Assembly: GCF_003386195.1 (NCBI RefSeq)
Contig: NZ_QRDX01000005.1
Coordinates: 222,915-286,914, forward strand
Length of the DNA: 64,000 bases
Direction of reading: 5' to 3'
Source of the DNA: Seonamhaeicola aphaedonensis
GTDB lineage: Bacteria > Bacteroidota > Bacteroidia > Flavobacteriales > Flavobacteriaceae
Each line of letters begins with the position of its first letter. The first letter of the stretch is position 1. Below, piece by piece: positions 44,792 through 53,352 of this stretch. The notes beneath the pieces were generated by a model that was not told the origin of the DNA, made no database searches, and saw nothing but the letters and a program-made list of their open reading frames with translations. A program made the translations under genes and the position numbers.

Positions 44792-44872
44792 ATGGAACAC
44801 ATTTACTTTAAGATGCATTGTCTGCGAAGCAGCGTAGATTAAAGTTCGCCATCGGCGAATGTGTTCCATCTC
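44789..44872. repeat. Nested inverted-repeat region, part 2
   Basis: A perfect 15-bp stem GAGATGGAACACATT/AATGTGTTCCATCTC (44789-44803 and 44858-44872). Within it is a second stem ACTTTAA/TTAAAGT (44805-44811 and 44839-44845). Two small hairpins complete it: CTGC-GAA-GCAG (44822-44832) and TTCGCC-ATC-GGCGAA (44845-44859). It overlaps part 1 by three bases, so both probably belong to one element. Confidence 0.65.
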
Positions 44873-45074
44873 TAGGAATATGTGTCTTTTTAATGACTTA
44901 TATTCAACGTTAAACGAAGGTAGTTAAAAATTCTTACAAAATCAAGTGGTTTGGTGTCATGTTTTAAAGAAAAAAGTAGTCCACATTTTCTAACGCTTTA
45001 AATGAACTTTTTAAATAGATTTTAACAAATTTGGAATAAAAGAAGTCTATTTTAAAGGGTTTTATACGGTGTTC

Positions 45075-45082
45075 TAATTTTG
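45075..45082 (+). promoter_or_regulatory. Aconitase promoter -7 element
   Basis: TAATTTTG, an exact match, 53 bases before the aconitase ATG. Confidence 0.5.
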
Positions 45083-45135
45083 TATATTAGTGATTCTAAA
45101 AAATCAAACATTAACTTATAAAATAAATACAGCTT

Positions 45136-47403
45136 ATGGCATTTGACATTGATATGATAAAAGGCGTTTATGCACGCATGAAAGAACGTGTAGACGCTGC
45201 CCGAGATATTGTTGGAAAACCTTTGACACTTTCAGAAAAGATTTTATATAACCACCTTTGGGATGGCATGCCAACAAAATCTTTTATTAGAGGCAAAGAC
45301 TATGTTGATTTTGCGCCCGATAGAATTGCTTGTCAAGATGCTACGGCGCAAATGGCATTGTTACAATTTATGCAAGCTGGAAAAAGTAAAGTAGCAGTGC
45401 CTACTACGGTGCACTGTGACCACTTAATACAAGCCAAAGAAGGTGCTGCTGCAGATTTAAAGCATGCTAATAATACAAGTAGTGAAGTTTTTAATTTCTT
45501 AGAATCGGTATCTAATAAGTACGGTATTGGCTTTTGGAAACCCGGAGCAGGAATTATTCATCAGGTTGTTCTAGAAAACTATGCCTTTCCTGGAGGTATG
45601 ATGATTGGAACCGATTCTCACACCGTAAATGCCGGCGGTTTAGGAATGGTAGCTATAGGTGTTGGAGGTGCTGATGCGGTTGATGTTATGGCGGGTATGG
45701 CTTGGGAATTAAAGTTTCCTAAACTTATTGGAGTCAAATTAACCGGGAAGTTGTCTGGATGGACAGCACCAAAAGACGTTATTTTAAAAGTAGCTGAGAT
45801 TCTTACCGTAAAAGGAGGAACAGGAGCTATTGTGGAGTATTTTGGTCCTGGTGCTATTGCCATGTCTTGTACCGGAAAGGGAACGATATGTAATATGGGC
45901 GCTGAAATAGGAGCCACAACATCCACCTTTGGTTATGATGATTCTATGGAACGTTATTTACGTGCTACAGATAGGGCTGATATTGCAGACGCGGCTAATA
46001 CCGTAAAAGCATATTTAACAGCTGATGAAGACGTTTATAAAAACCCAGAGCAGTATTTTGATCAGGTGATTGAAATCAACTTATCTGAATTAATGCCATT
46101 GCTGAATGGTCCTTTTACTCCTGATTTATCTACTCCTGTTGGAAGTGAAATGACTGGAAAAGCAAAAGAAAATGATTGGCCAATTAAGGTGGAATGGGGG
46201 CTGATTGGTTCTTGTACTAATTCCTCATACGAAGATTTATCTCGTGCTTCATCCATTGCTCAACAAGCCTTAGATAAAGGTTTAAAAACCAAAGCCGAAT
46301 TTGGTATCAATCCGGGTTCTGAAATGGTGCGCTATACAACTCAACGTGATGGCATTCTTGAAGTATTTGAAAAGCTAGATGCTACTATATTTACTAACGC
46401 TTGTGGACCATGCATAGGGCAGTGGGCACGTTATTCAGACCCTAAAAATGCACCAAAAAATAGTATTGTACATTCCTTTAATAGAAATTTTGCAAAACGA
46501 GCGGATGGAAACCCCAATACACATGCTTTTGTAGCATCACCAGAAATTACTGCAGCCATTGCCATTGCAGGTCGTTTAGATTTCAATCCATTAAAGGATA
46601 AGTTAATAAATGAAAATGGCGAAGAAGTAATGCTAGATGAACCAACGGGCTGGGAATTACCGCCTAAAGGATTTGATGTAAAAGATAACGGTTATATAGA
46701 GCCAGAAGCAGACGGTAGTCATGTAAATGTGGCTGTAAAGCCAGACTCTGAGCGTCTGCAATTACTTGAGCCTTTTGTACCCATAGGAGACTCTATTACT
46801 GGTGCTAGATTATTAATTAAAGCGTTTGGTAAGTGCACAACCGATCATATTTCAATGGCTGGACCATGGTTGCGTTTTAGAGGACACCTAGATAATATTG
46901 CCAATAATACCTTGATAGGAGCAGTAAATGCCTTTAATAAGCAAACAAATTTTGTGAAAAATCAATTAACTAGTGAATATGGCGGCGTACCAGATGTACA
47001 GCGTGCCTACAAAGCAGCTGGCATCAAAACTGTGGTGGTTGGAGATCATAACTATGGCGAAGGGTCATCTAGAGAGCATGCAGCAATGCAACCGCGTCAT
47101 TTAGGTGTTGCTGCAGTAATTGTAAAGTCCTTTGCGCGTATTCATGAAACAAACCTAAAAAAGCAAGGGATGTTAGGTTTAACTTTTGCCAATGAAACCG
47201 ATTATGATTTAATTCAAGAAGATGATATCTTCAACTTCCTAGATTTAAATGAATTTGCTCCAGATAAGCCATTAACTGTCGAGGTTGTGCATGCAGATGG
47301 TAGTTCTAATATCATAAAGTTAAACCATACCTATAACGATGCTCAAATTGCATGGTACAAAGAAGGCTCAGCTTTAAATTTAATAAAAAAACAAAACGCC
47401 TGA
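45136..47403 (+). CDS. Aconitate hydratase (mitochondrial type)
   Basis: Interconverts citrate and isocitrate in the TCA cycle. It is 755 residues, close to mitochondrial aconitase and shorter than the AcnA or AcnB of E. coli. The [4Fe-4S] cysteines are Cys360 (in [11 protein letters not shown]), Cys423 and Cys426 ([10 protein letters not shown]). The C-terminal swivel domain carries [15 protein letters not shown], holding substrate-binding Ser and Arg residues. It has its own promoter element and a strong terminator, so it is monocistronic. Confidence 0.96.
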   Translation: MAFDIDMIKGVYARMKERVDAARDIVGKPLTLSEKILYNHLWDGMPTKSFIRGKDYVDFAPDRIACQDATAQMALLQFMQAGKSKVAVPTTVHCDHLIQAKEGAAADLKHANNTSSEVFNFLESVSNKYGIGFWKPGAGIIHQVVLENYAFPGGMMIGTDSHTVNAGGLGMVAIGVGGADAVDVMAGMAWELKFPKLIGVKLTGKLSGWTAPKDVILKVAEILTVKGGTGAIVEYFGPGAIAMSCTGKGTICNMGAEIGATTSTFGYDDSMERYLRATDRADIADAANTVKAYLTADEDVYKNPEQYFDQVIEINLSELMPLLNGPFTPDLSTPVGSEMTGKAKENDWPIKVEWGLIGSCTNSSYEDLSRASSIAQQALDKGLKTKAEFGINPGSEMVRYTTQRDGILEVFEKLDATIFTNACGPCIGQWARYSDPKNAPKNSIVHSFNRNFAKRADGNPNTHAFVASPEITAAIAIAGRLDFNPLKDKLINENGEEVMLDEPTGWELPPKGFDVKDNGYIEPEADGSHVNVAVKPDSERLQLLEPFVPIGDSITGARLLIKAFGKCTTDHISMAGPWLRFRGHLDNIANNTLIGAVNAFNKQTNFVKNQLTSEYGGVPDVQRAYKAAGIKTVVVGDHNYGEGSSREHAAMQPRHLGVAAVIVKSFARIHETNLKKQGMLGLTFANETDYDLIQEDDIFNFLDLNEFAPDKPLTVEVVHADGSSNIIKLNHTYNDAQIAWYKEGSALNLIKKQNA

Positions 47404-47450
47404 TTGAACCTTCAAGGATTTTAATACCTTGTTATTTTTCTATAAAATTG

Positions 47451-47482
47451 AAACCCAACGTTTTTATACGTTGGGTTTTTTT
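47451..47482 (+). terminator. Aconitase terminator
   Basis: A perfect 10-bp stem AAACCCAACG/CGTTGGGTTT (47451-47460 and 47469-47478) followed by T residues. Confidence 0.9.
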
Positions 47483-47526
47483 GTAAAGGAAAATTTTAAT
47501 TTTCTGTTTGATCAAAATTTGTTTAG

Positions 47527-48759
47527 TTAAAAGAAAGAATAACCAACAATTAATGAAAAATAACGAAATTCTGAACCCCAAGCACCTAGACCATTTAAAA
47601 TATTGTAGGTTGGTGTGTATCTTAATTCTAAAGCGTAACCTGCTTGGTGCTTGCAACCAACGCCTATGGCAACACTACCACCCGATGTAATTTCTAGATT
47701 CTCAGCTGATTTCCCTTCTATTGAAGATGTGACAGTAATAGAAGAATTAAAACTCTGGTTTAATGTACCAAGGACATTTGCAAAAACATTCAATTTTTTA
47801 TCAGTTGAAAGGTAATATCTAATTCCTAAATTAACATCAATAGCTTGTTGATTTACTTCAACTAAAAACTCTTCACCTGTTGTGAATTTTGAAACAAATG
47901 TTTTCTCTGTTTTTAAATTAGTATAAGTAGGTTCAAGAAGTATTGCCCATTTATTGTTATTGAAGCCTAAAATAAATTCGGCTTCAATACCTAACCTAGG
48001 AGAAGTAATACCACTTCCTAGATCAAAATTCCTTCTGGAGTTTTCATTTGCTATAAATAGAGCGGAGCTTTTTAAACCTGGGCGAATGGATAGATTGAAT
48101 AAATCTCTTTTAACTTTTTCATTAAAATTAATAAATTCTGAATTGCTACAGGTATTGTACTTTATAAAGAAATTTACTAAATCGGATTCTCTGTAATTCA
48201 ATTTCGAAAGTTGATTCATTGATATGTTAGAACACTTTAAAGTATTCCATAATTGGTTTCTAAACATATTGTTATAACCAACCAAGCCTTCATTGGTTAA
48301 ATAGCTTTTATGAATAAGTTGTACAACATCATCATTATCTTTGTTGAAAAAGTATCTTCTTAAACCTTTGTCTTCATAAGAATATAGATTCCCTTTTCCC
48401 TCTACAAGCATTTTTAAAAACAATACTTCCTCATTGAATACTGGGTTTTTATTGTAATCCATTTCTTTTAGTGAATTACTTGATTTATCAATATCAACTT
48501 CAAACCTTACGTATTTTGAAGAGTTAATAATGCCAAATTCTTTTACCGACTCGATCGACAATATTTTAAGTTGCTCATTTTCAGTAAGTTTGTATTTGAA
48601 TTCTGTTGGGTTATTTAACCAATCTAAATCATTAATAAAGCAGCTTACTTTTTTGTTATTATTATCAATATAATAACCTTTTTTTAATGAGCTTTGAGAG
48701 TATGCTTGAATTCCAAAAATTAAAATTAAAAGTATAGTTGCTTGTTTCAGTGCTTTCAT
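47527..48759 (-). CDS. Outer-membrane beta-barrel protein with N-terminal soluble domain
   Basis: A 410-residue secreted protein (signal peptide ending AYSQS). Residues about 25-215 form a soluble domain (GYYIDNNNKKVSCFI and further), and about 220-410 form a beta-barrel domain with alternating strands, ending VGYSFF with the terminal Phe expected for outer-membrane insertion. It resembles the many PorT-type barrels of Bacteroidota, but I recognise no specific family. It is convergent with aconitase. Confidence 0.7.
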   Translation of the reverse strand: MKALKQATILLILIFGIQAYSQSSLKKGYYIDNNNKKVSCFINDLDWLNNPTEFKYKLTENEQLKILSIESVKEFGIINSSKYVRFEVDIDKSSNSLKEMDYNKNPVFNEEVLFLKMLVEGKGNLYSYEDKGLRRYFFNKDNDDVVQLIHKSYLTNEGLVGYNNMFRNQLWNTLKCSNISMNQLSKLNYRESDLVNFFIKYNTCSNSEFINFNEKVKRDLFNLSIRPGLKSSALFIANENSRRNFDLGSGITSPRLGIEAEFILGFNNNKWAILLEPTYTNLKTEKTFVSKFTTGEEFLVEVNQQAIDVNLGIRYYLSTDKKLNVFANVLGTLNQSFNSSITVTSSIEGKSAENLEITSGGSVAIGVGCKHQAGYALELRYTPTYNILNGLGAWGSEFRYFSLIVGYSFF

Positions 48760-48971
48760 TCTATATAGTTTACTTTGGCTATTTAGTTTAAAATAAATAG
48801 TTTGTGGTTCTGTTAAACTTTTTCGTTTATTGGCAGGGAAATTAATAAAAATCTGACAGATTGATATTACATATCATGTAAATTGTTAAAAAAAGGTTTA
48901 ACGACTTTTATGTCATTTTAGATATGTGTTCAAAACGAGATGGTTATGATCAATAAAGTTTAAGGAAGATA

Positions 48972-49676
48972 CTATTTCGTTTGCCAAAGACGCCACCATG
49001 GAACTCCTGGAGCATCGTGATGTTCATAGTGATAACCAAAAAAATAACAACTTAAAAATGCCCATAAATGATTCTTTTTCAATGTACCAGATTTATGCTG
49101 GTTGTTATTATGAGCATCATGTCTATGTGGAATATAAGTACCAAAATAAAATAACTGAAACGTGGATAAAATACTTGGTAAAACCCAAAATAATATTAGG
49201 TTTTCCAAAGGAAAGATGAGTTTTAATAATTGCAAGCTTACGGTTATTAAAATGAGTTGTTTTAAGGTAATATAACTTTTTATAAAGTTCCAATACCACA
49301 ACCAGAATTTACCAGATTCATGGTAATCTGGATCATCATGAGAGGCCACGTGATTGTGGTGCATATGATGTTTACGTAATAAATAATCATAAAAATTGAA
49401 TGCAAATAAAAAAGCGGTTAATCGACCAAAAAATGAATTGACGCTTTTCTCTTTAGAAACAGTACCATGCATGGCATCATGAGCCGTTATAAATAATCCC
49501 GTGTATAAATGTGTTTGAATAAAAATGAATAGATACGTTATTATATTGCTGTAATCAATCTTCCAATTCAGTAAAAAAACTAAACAAAAGAACCAAGTTA
49601 GGATAACTACAGAACCTATAATGGTACCTATAGGGTCAATGGCTTTGGATAATATTTTCTTTTTATTATAAGACAA
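48972..49676 (-). CDS. CrtW-like beta-carotene ketolase/fatty acid desaturase superfamily protein
   Basis: A 234-residue integral membrane di-iron protein. The histidine boxes are HDAMH (66-70), HHMHHNH (103-109) and a C-terminal YHYEHHDAPGVPWWRLW; FGTYIPHRHD lies between them. The layout and length fit CrtW carotenoid ketolase better than long fatty acid desaturases. The only available start is TTG 49676, four codons after an in-frame stop; the next Met is inside the first His box. No other carotenoid gene is in the window. A fatty acid desaturase function is the alternative. Confidence 0.68.
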   Translation of the reverse strand: MSYNKKKILSKAIDPIGTIIGSVVILTWFFCLVFLLNWKIDYSNIITYLFIFIQTHLYTGLFITAHDAMHGTVSKEKSVNSFFGRLTAFLFAFNFYDYLLRKHHMHHNHVASHDDPDYHESGKFWLWYWNFIKSYITLKQLILITVSLQLLKLIFPLENLILFWVLPSILSTFQLFYFGTYIPHRHDAHNNNQHKSGTLKKNHLWAFLSCYFFGYHYEHHDAPGVPWWRLWQTK

Positions 49677-49910
49677 ATTTTTTGTTTAAAAATATAAAAA
49701 AAATATTAAACAAAAATAATAAACTCGACAAAATAATGATTTTGCTCTACAAGAAGTTTTAAATAATTAATACTTTATTAAATAAAAAAAAGTTAATGGA
49801 TTTCATGACACATTAAAAGTTTATCTTTTCTAAAAACAGTCTTTCTAACATTTAAGATAGTTACTTTACGTTAAAATTTCAAAAACACTACATTTACAAA
49901 AACTTCAAAG

Positions 49911-50684
49911 ATGAACTCCAGACAAGATCAACTCAAAGCATTTGATAGACTTTTAACCATAATGAACGAGTTACGTGAGCAGTGTCCGTGGGATAAGAAG
50001 CAAACCATGGAGAGTTTACGTCATTTAACCATTGAGGAAACCTATGAGCTGGGTGATGCTATTCTTGATAATGACCTCGAGGAGGTTAAAAAGGAGTTGG
50101 GAGATGTGTTGCTTCATATTGTATTTTATTCTAAAATAGGTAGTGAAACTAATGATTTTGACATTGCCGATGTCTGTAATGGAATTTGTGAAAAGCTTAT
50201 TAGCAGACATCCTCATATTTACAGCGATGTAAAAGTTAATAATGAAGATGATGTAAAGCGAAATTGGGAGAACCTAAAATTAAAAGAAGGTAAAAAAAGT
50301 GTTTTAGAAGGGGTTCCAAAAAGTTTACCAGCTTTGGTAAAAGCCAATAGAATTCAAGAAAAAGTAGCTGGAGTTGGTTTTGATTGGGAAAAACCCGAAC
50401 AGGTTTGGGAAAAACTAGAAGAAGAATTAGCCGAATTTCAATATGAAGTTAAAACTGGCAACAAAGATGCTATGGAAAGTGAATTTGGTGATGTTTTGTT
50501 CTCTTTGGTAAATTATGCTCGTTTTTTAAAAATCAACCCTGAGAATGCCCTAGAGCGAACCAATAAAAAGTTTTCTAAACGTTTTCAATATTTAGAGAAA
50601 AAGGCAAAGTCTTTAAACAAAAGCTTAAAAGATATGACACTTGCCGAAATGGATGTGTTTTGGGAAGAAGCAAAAAGACTTTAA
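49911..50684 (+). CDS. mazG: Nucleoside triphosphate pyrophosphohydrolase MazG
   Basis: Hydrolyses (d)NTPs to NMP and pyrophosphate, removing abnormal nucleotides and affecting (p)ppGpp level. It is 257 residues with two MazG domains. The first has CPWDKKQTMESLRHLTIEETYEL and the Mg-binding EVKKELGDVLLHIV. The second has EELAEFQYEV and ESEFGDVLFSLVNYARF. It is independent of the downstream proline operon, which has its own promoter. Confidence 0.95.
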   Translation: MNSRQDQLKAFDRLLTIMNELREQCPWDKKQTMESLRHLTIEETYELGDAILDNDLEEVKKELGDVLLHIVFYSKIGSETNDFDIADVCNGICEKLISRHPHIYSDVKVNNEDDVKRNWENLKLKEGKKSVLEGVPKSLPALVKANRIQEKVAGVGFDWEKPEQVWEKLEEELAEFQYEVKTGNKDAMESEFGDVLFSLVNYARFLKINPENALERTNKKFSKRFQYLEKKAKSLNKSLKDMTLAEMDVFWEEAKRL

Positions 50685-50724
50685 TAAGTCATTGTTTGAC
50701 TTACACTTATCTTAATAAAAGTAA

Positions 50725-50756
50725 TTTGTTAATGGAGACTTGTTTTTGTAAATTTG
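50725..50756 (+). promoter_or_regulatory. Strong consensus promoter of the GNAT-proC-proB operon
   Basis: A -33 TTTG (50725-50728), a 20-base spacer and TAAATTTG (50749-50756) give a full Bacteroidota consensus. The -7 element ends four bases before an ATG at 50761, so transcription would start at or near that codon. Confidence 0.72.
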
Positions 50757-50760
50757 CAGC

Positions 50761-50862
50761 ATGAGTAGCGGAATACATGAAACAAGAAATAATAGAATCT
50801 TCAACTTTAACTTTCTAGTCTTTAGAAATCAGTCTGATAAGTTTATTCCTCCTTCACTTTAG
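50761..50862 (+). CDS. Possible 33-residue leader ORF of the GNAT-proC-proB operon
   Basis: A short frame (MSSGIHETRNNRIFNFNFLV..., ending PPSL) begins four bases after a full consensus promoter, so it would be the first, leaderless frame of the transcript. It contains three Arg, two adjacent Pro near the end and many Asn/Phe. No family is recognised. Between it and the GNAT gene lie pairing segments AGTAAGT/ACTTACT (50873-50879 and 50938-50944) and TTGGT/ACCAA. It may be a leader peptide or chance; the sequence does not show which. Confidence 0.35.
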   Translation: MSSGIHETRNNRIFNFNFLVFRNQSDKFIPPSL

Positions 50863-51011
50863 TTTACCCTGCAGTAAGTTTTTATGAAAGTAGAGTTTGT
50901 TGGTCAAAGTTTATGATAAATCAAACCAATCTTAAGTACTTACTATATACACTTTAATTGTCCATTTTAAAAATGTGGGCAGGAAATTATAACACCTATA
51001 CCCATTATTTA

Positions 51012-51458
51012 ATGATCATAAAGACCTTTGACGCCTTTTCTAGATTGTCAATTATACAAATTAATAGAGTAACAAGATTCATAGTTGGAAACTACAGTAA
51101 TACTAGAGAAACAAAAACCGCTATTAGAAAATCAATAATGTATGCTACTAAAGAACTTCCAGGTTTGGGTGGTTTTGTTTTTACAGTGGAGCATAAAAAT
51201 GAATTACTAGCGGCGGCTGTGGTTAATAAGACTGGAATGAATGAATATCTATCAGAAAACATATTAGTGTATTTAGCAGTAAAGGAGGAATACAGAAAAA
51301 AAGGCATTGCAAACAAGTTAATACAACATATTGTGACGTATTGTAAAGGTGATATTTCTATATATGTGCAAAGAGACGATGTAATAATGAACATGTTTAA
51401 AAAATTCGGATTTGAATCTAGAAATGTTGAAATGCGGCTTGAGCGAAAAACAAAATAA
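51012..51458 (+). CDS. GNAT family N-acetyltransferase
   Basis: A 148-residue acetyltransferase of the GNAT fold. The acetyl-CoA loop is in VKEEYRKKGIANKLIQHIV, and the C-terminal part FKKFGFESRNVEMRLERK completes the fold. Similar small GNAT genes open the arginine/proline operon of flavobacteria, where an N-acetylation role for ornithine synthesis is suspected; here the operon contains only proC and proB. I took ATG 51012; a frame open to TTG 50958 and an ATG at 50973 are alternatives. Confidence 0.78.
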   Translation: MIIKTFDAFSRLSIIQINRVTRFIVGNYSNTRETKTAIRKSIMYATKELPGLGGFVFTVEHKNELLAAAVVNKTGMNEYLSENILVYLAVKEEYRKKGIANKLIQHIVTYCKGDISIYVQRDDVIMNMFKKFGFESRNVEMRLERKTK

Positions 51459-51465
51459 ATAAACA

Positions 51466-51657
51466 ATGAAAATTATACAAATAAAGAGAAAAACAGTAGT
51501 TGAAAAACGCTATAGTATAAAAATGGGAGAATTAATCACACATGTAACATATATAAAAAAGCACATTTTAGGTCTTCCTGTTAAGACATTATATAAATAT
51601 CGTAAAACCTACTATGGAGAAGTAAAAGATTGTAGTGATTGTATTTTATTTATCTAA
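51466..51657 (+). CDS. Small basic protein with C-terminal CxxC
   Basis: A 63-residue basic protein (MKIIQIKRKTVVEKRYSIKM...). It ends with GEVKDCSDCILFI, a single CxxC. It lies seven bases after the GNAT gene and 26 before proC, inside one operon. Not recognised as a named family. The length, spacing and operon position support a real gene; function unknown. Confidence 0.55.
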   Translation: MKIIQIKRKTVVEKRYSIKMGELITHVTYIKKHILGLPVKTLYKYRKTYYGEVKDCSDCILFI

Positions 51658-51683
51658 AACTATATAAACCAAACATATTTTAA

Positions 51684-52490
51684 ATGAGAATATTAGTTAT
51701 TGGAGCCGGTAATATGGGCTTGACATACGCAGAGGGAATGTCAAAATCTAAGCTTTTAAAGAAACGCAATATCATGGTGTTAGATACTAGCGAAGAAAAA
51801 TTAAAGGAACTCAACGCAGTATCACATTTTGATGCTTTTAACAAGCTTGAAGACTGTGTGCCTAAAGCAGACATCATATTTATAGCTGTTAAACCTTACC
51901 ATGCTGAAAATGTATTTAAGGCCATTTATCCGTTAGTAAAGCCTCAACAGATAATTATTTCAATTATGGCTGGAGTAACTATTTCCAAGATAAAAACTCT
52001 AACAGGGTTGAAAAAAATTGTTAGGGCTATGCCTAATTTACCCGCTAAAATAGGTAAAGGGTTAACGTCTTATGTGGTGTCTTCAGAAGTATCAAGGGTC
52101 GAAAAGCTCACTATAGAAGGATTGTTAGATACCACAGGAAAGTCTATAGAAGTATCAAACGAAGAGCTAATAGATGCCTCAACAGGAATTTCAGGAAGTG
52201 GGCCAGCTTACGTATTTTACTTTATGCAAAGTATGATGGAAGCCGCACTACAAATGGGTTTTTCAAAAAATGATTCTGTGACTTTGGTGAGTCAAACTTT
52301 TACGGGAGCTGTAGAGTTGTTTAATCAATCTAATTTATCACCAAATTCTTGGATGGAGCGTGTAGCCTCAAAAGGAGGTACAACAAGAGCCGCTTTAGAT
52401 TCTATGGAAGATAATAATGTAAGTTTATTAATTAAAGAAGCCGCTTTTTCTGCATTTAACCGTGCAGTAGAATTGGGTAAGGAATACTAA
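51684..52490 (+). CDS. proC: Pyrroline-5-carboxylate reductase
   Basis: Reduces pyrroline-5-carboxylate to proline with NAD(P)H. It is 268 residues with the N-terminal Rossmann motif GAGNMGLTYAEGM, AVKPYHAENV and the C-terminal signature GISGSGPAYVFYFMQSMMEAA. It ends one base before the proB start, in the same operon. Confidence 0.95.
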   Translation: MRILVIGAGNMGLTYAEGMSKSKLLKKRNIMVLDTSEEKLKELNAVSHFDAFNKLEDCVPKADIIFIAVKPYHAENVFKAIYPLVKPQQIIISIMAGVTISKIKTLTGLKKIVRAMPNLPAKIGKGLTSYVVSSEVSRVEKLTIEGLLDTTGKSIEVSNEELIDASTGISGSGPAYVFYFMQSMMEAALQMGFSKNDSVTLVSQTFTGAVELFNQSNLSPNSWMERVASKGGTTRAALDSMEDNNVSLLIKEAAFSAFNRAVELGKEY

Positions 52491-52491
52491 A

Positions 52492-53262
52492 ATGAGAAAA
52501 CAAAGAGTTGTTGTAAAAGTTGGCACCAATGTAATGACCAACAAGGACAATAGAATTGTAAGACCAGTTTTAAATCATTTGGTGGAGCAAATAGCTGAAC
52601 TTTACGAAAGAGACATCATGACTATTTTAGTGTCTTCTGGTTCTGTAATAGCTGGGAAAGAAGTTTTAGGAAAGTCTAAAATAAAGAATAAAACCCAAAA
52701 ACGTCAAGTATATTCTGCTATTGGACAACCTAGAATGATGCGGTTGTACTATAATATTTTTCATGATTATGGAATGAAGTGTGCTCAGGTATTGCCTACA
52801 AAGAGAGATTTTAGCCCAGGAGTGCACAGGCAAAATATGATTAACTGTTGTGAAGGACTTTTATCAGAGGGAGTAATTCCTATCGCTAATGAAGATGATG
52901 CAGTTTCAGTTACTATGTCTATGTTCTCTGATAATGATGAACTAGCGAGTTTAATAGCACAACTTTTAGATGTAGACAAGTTAATTATTTTAACAGATAT
53001 TGATGGTCTTTATAATGGGCATCCAAATGAAGATGATAGTAGTTTGATTAAAAATGTAAATCCTAACGACGATTTATTAAAGTATATTAAAGATGGTGGT
53101 AAAGAAGAAGGTGAAGGCAGAGGAGGTATGGGTTCTAAATTAGACTACGCCCAAAAGGCTGCAGCAAAAAACATACCTACATTTATTGTAAATGGTAAAA
53201 AGAGAAACACCATAATTGATATTATTGAAGGAAAACCTGTAGGAACAAAAGTTTCTTTGTAA
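52492..53262 (+). CDS. proB: Glutamate 5-kinase, without PUA domain
   Basis: Phosphorylates glutamate, the first step of proline synthesis. It is 256 residues, the amino acid kinase domain alone. Seen are VVVKVGTNVMT, VSSGSVIAGKE, IANEDDAVS, FSDNDELASLIA and GRGGMGSKLDYAQKAA. The C-terminal PUA domain of longer ProB proteins is absent, as in many Bacteroidota. The next gene is not proA: a terminator follows at once. proA, which is adjacent in most related genomes, must be elsewhere. Confidence 0.94.
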   Translation: MRKQRVVVKVGTNVMTNKDNRIVRPVLNHLVEQIAELYERDIMTILVSSGSVIAGKEVLGKSKIKNKTQKRQVYSAIGQPRMMRLYYNIFHDYGMKCAQVLPTKRDFSPGVHRQNMINCCEGLLSEGVIPIANEDDAVSVTMSMFSDNDELASLIAQLLDVDKLIILTDIDGLYNGHPNEDDSSLIKNVNPNDDLLKYIKDGGKEEGEGRGGMGSKLDYAQKAAAKNIPTFIVNGKKRNTIIDIIEGKPVGTKVSL

Positions 53263-53291
53263 ATTATAGGTCATATTTCTATAAGAATAAG

Positions 53292-53321
53292 AAGGGTTTA
53301 ACACTTAGTGTTAAACCCTTT
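53292..53321. terminator. Bidirectional terminator between proB and the DUF349 gene
   Basis: A perfect 13-bp stem AAGGGTTTAACAC/GTGTTAAACCCTT with a three-base loop, between two convergent genes. Confidence 0.8.
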
Positions 53322-53352
53322 CTAATTTATTTGTAGAGGAATAACTCGATTT

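Noticed and set aside
44522-44872. Group II intron or CRISPR array
   Set aside because: There is no reverse transcriptase frame, no intron boundary motif that I could place, and no regular spacer-repeat pattern.
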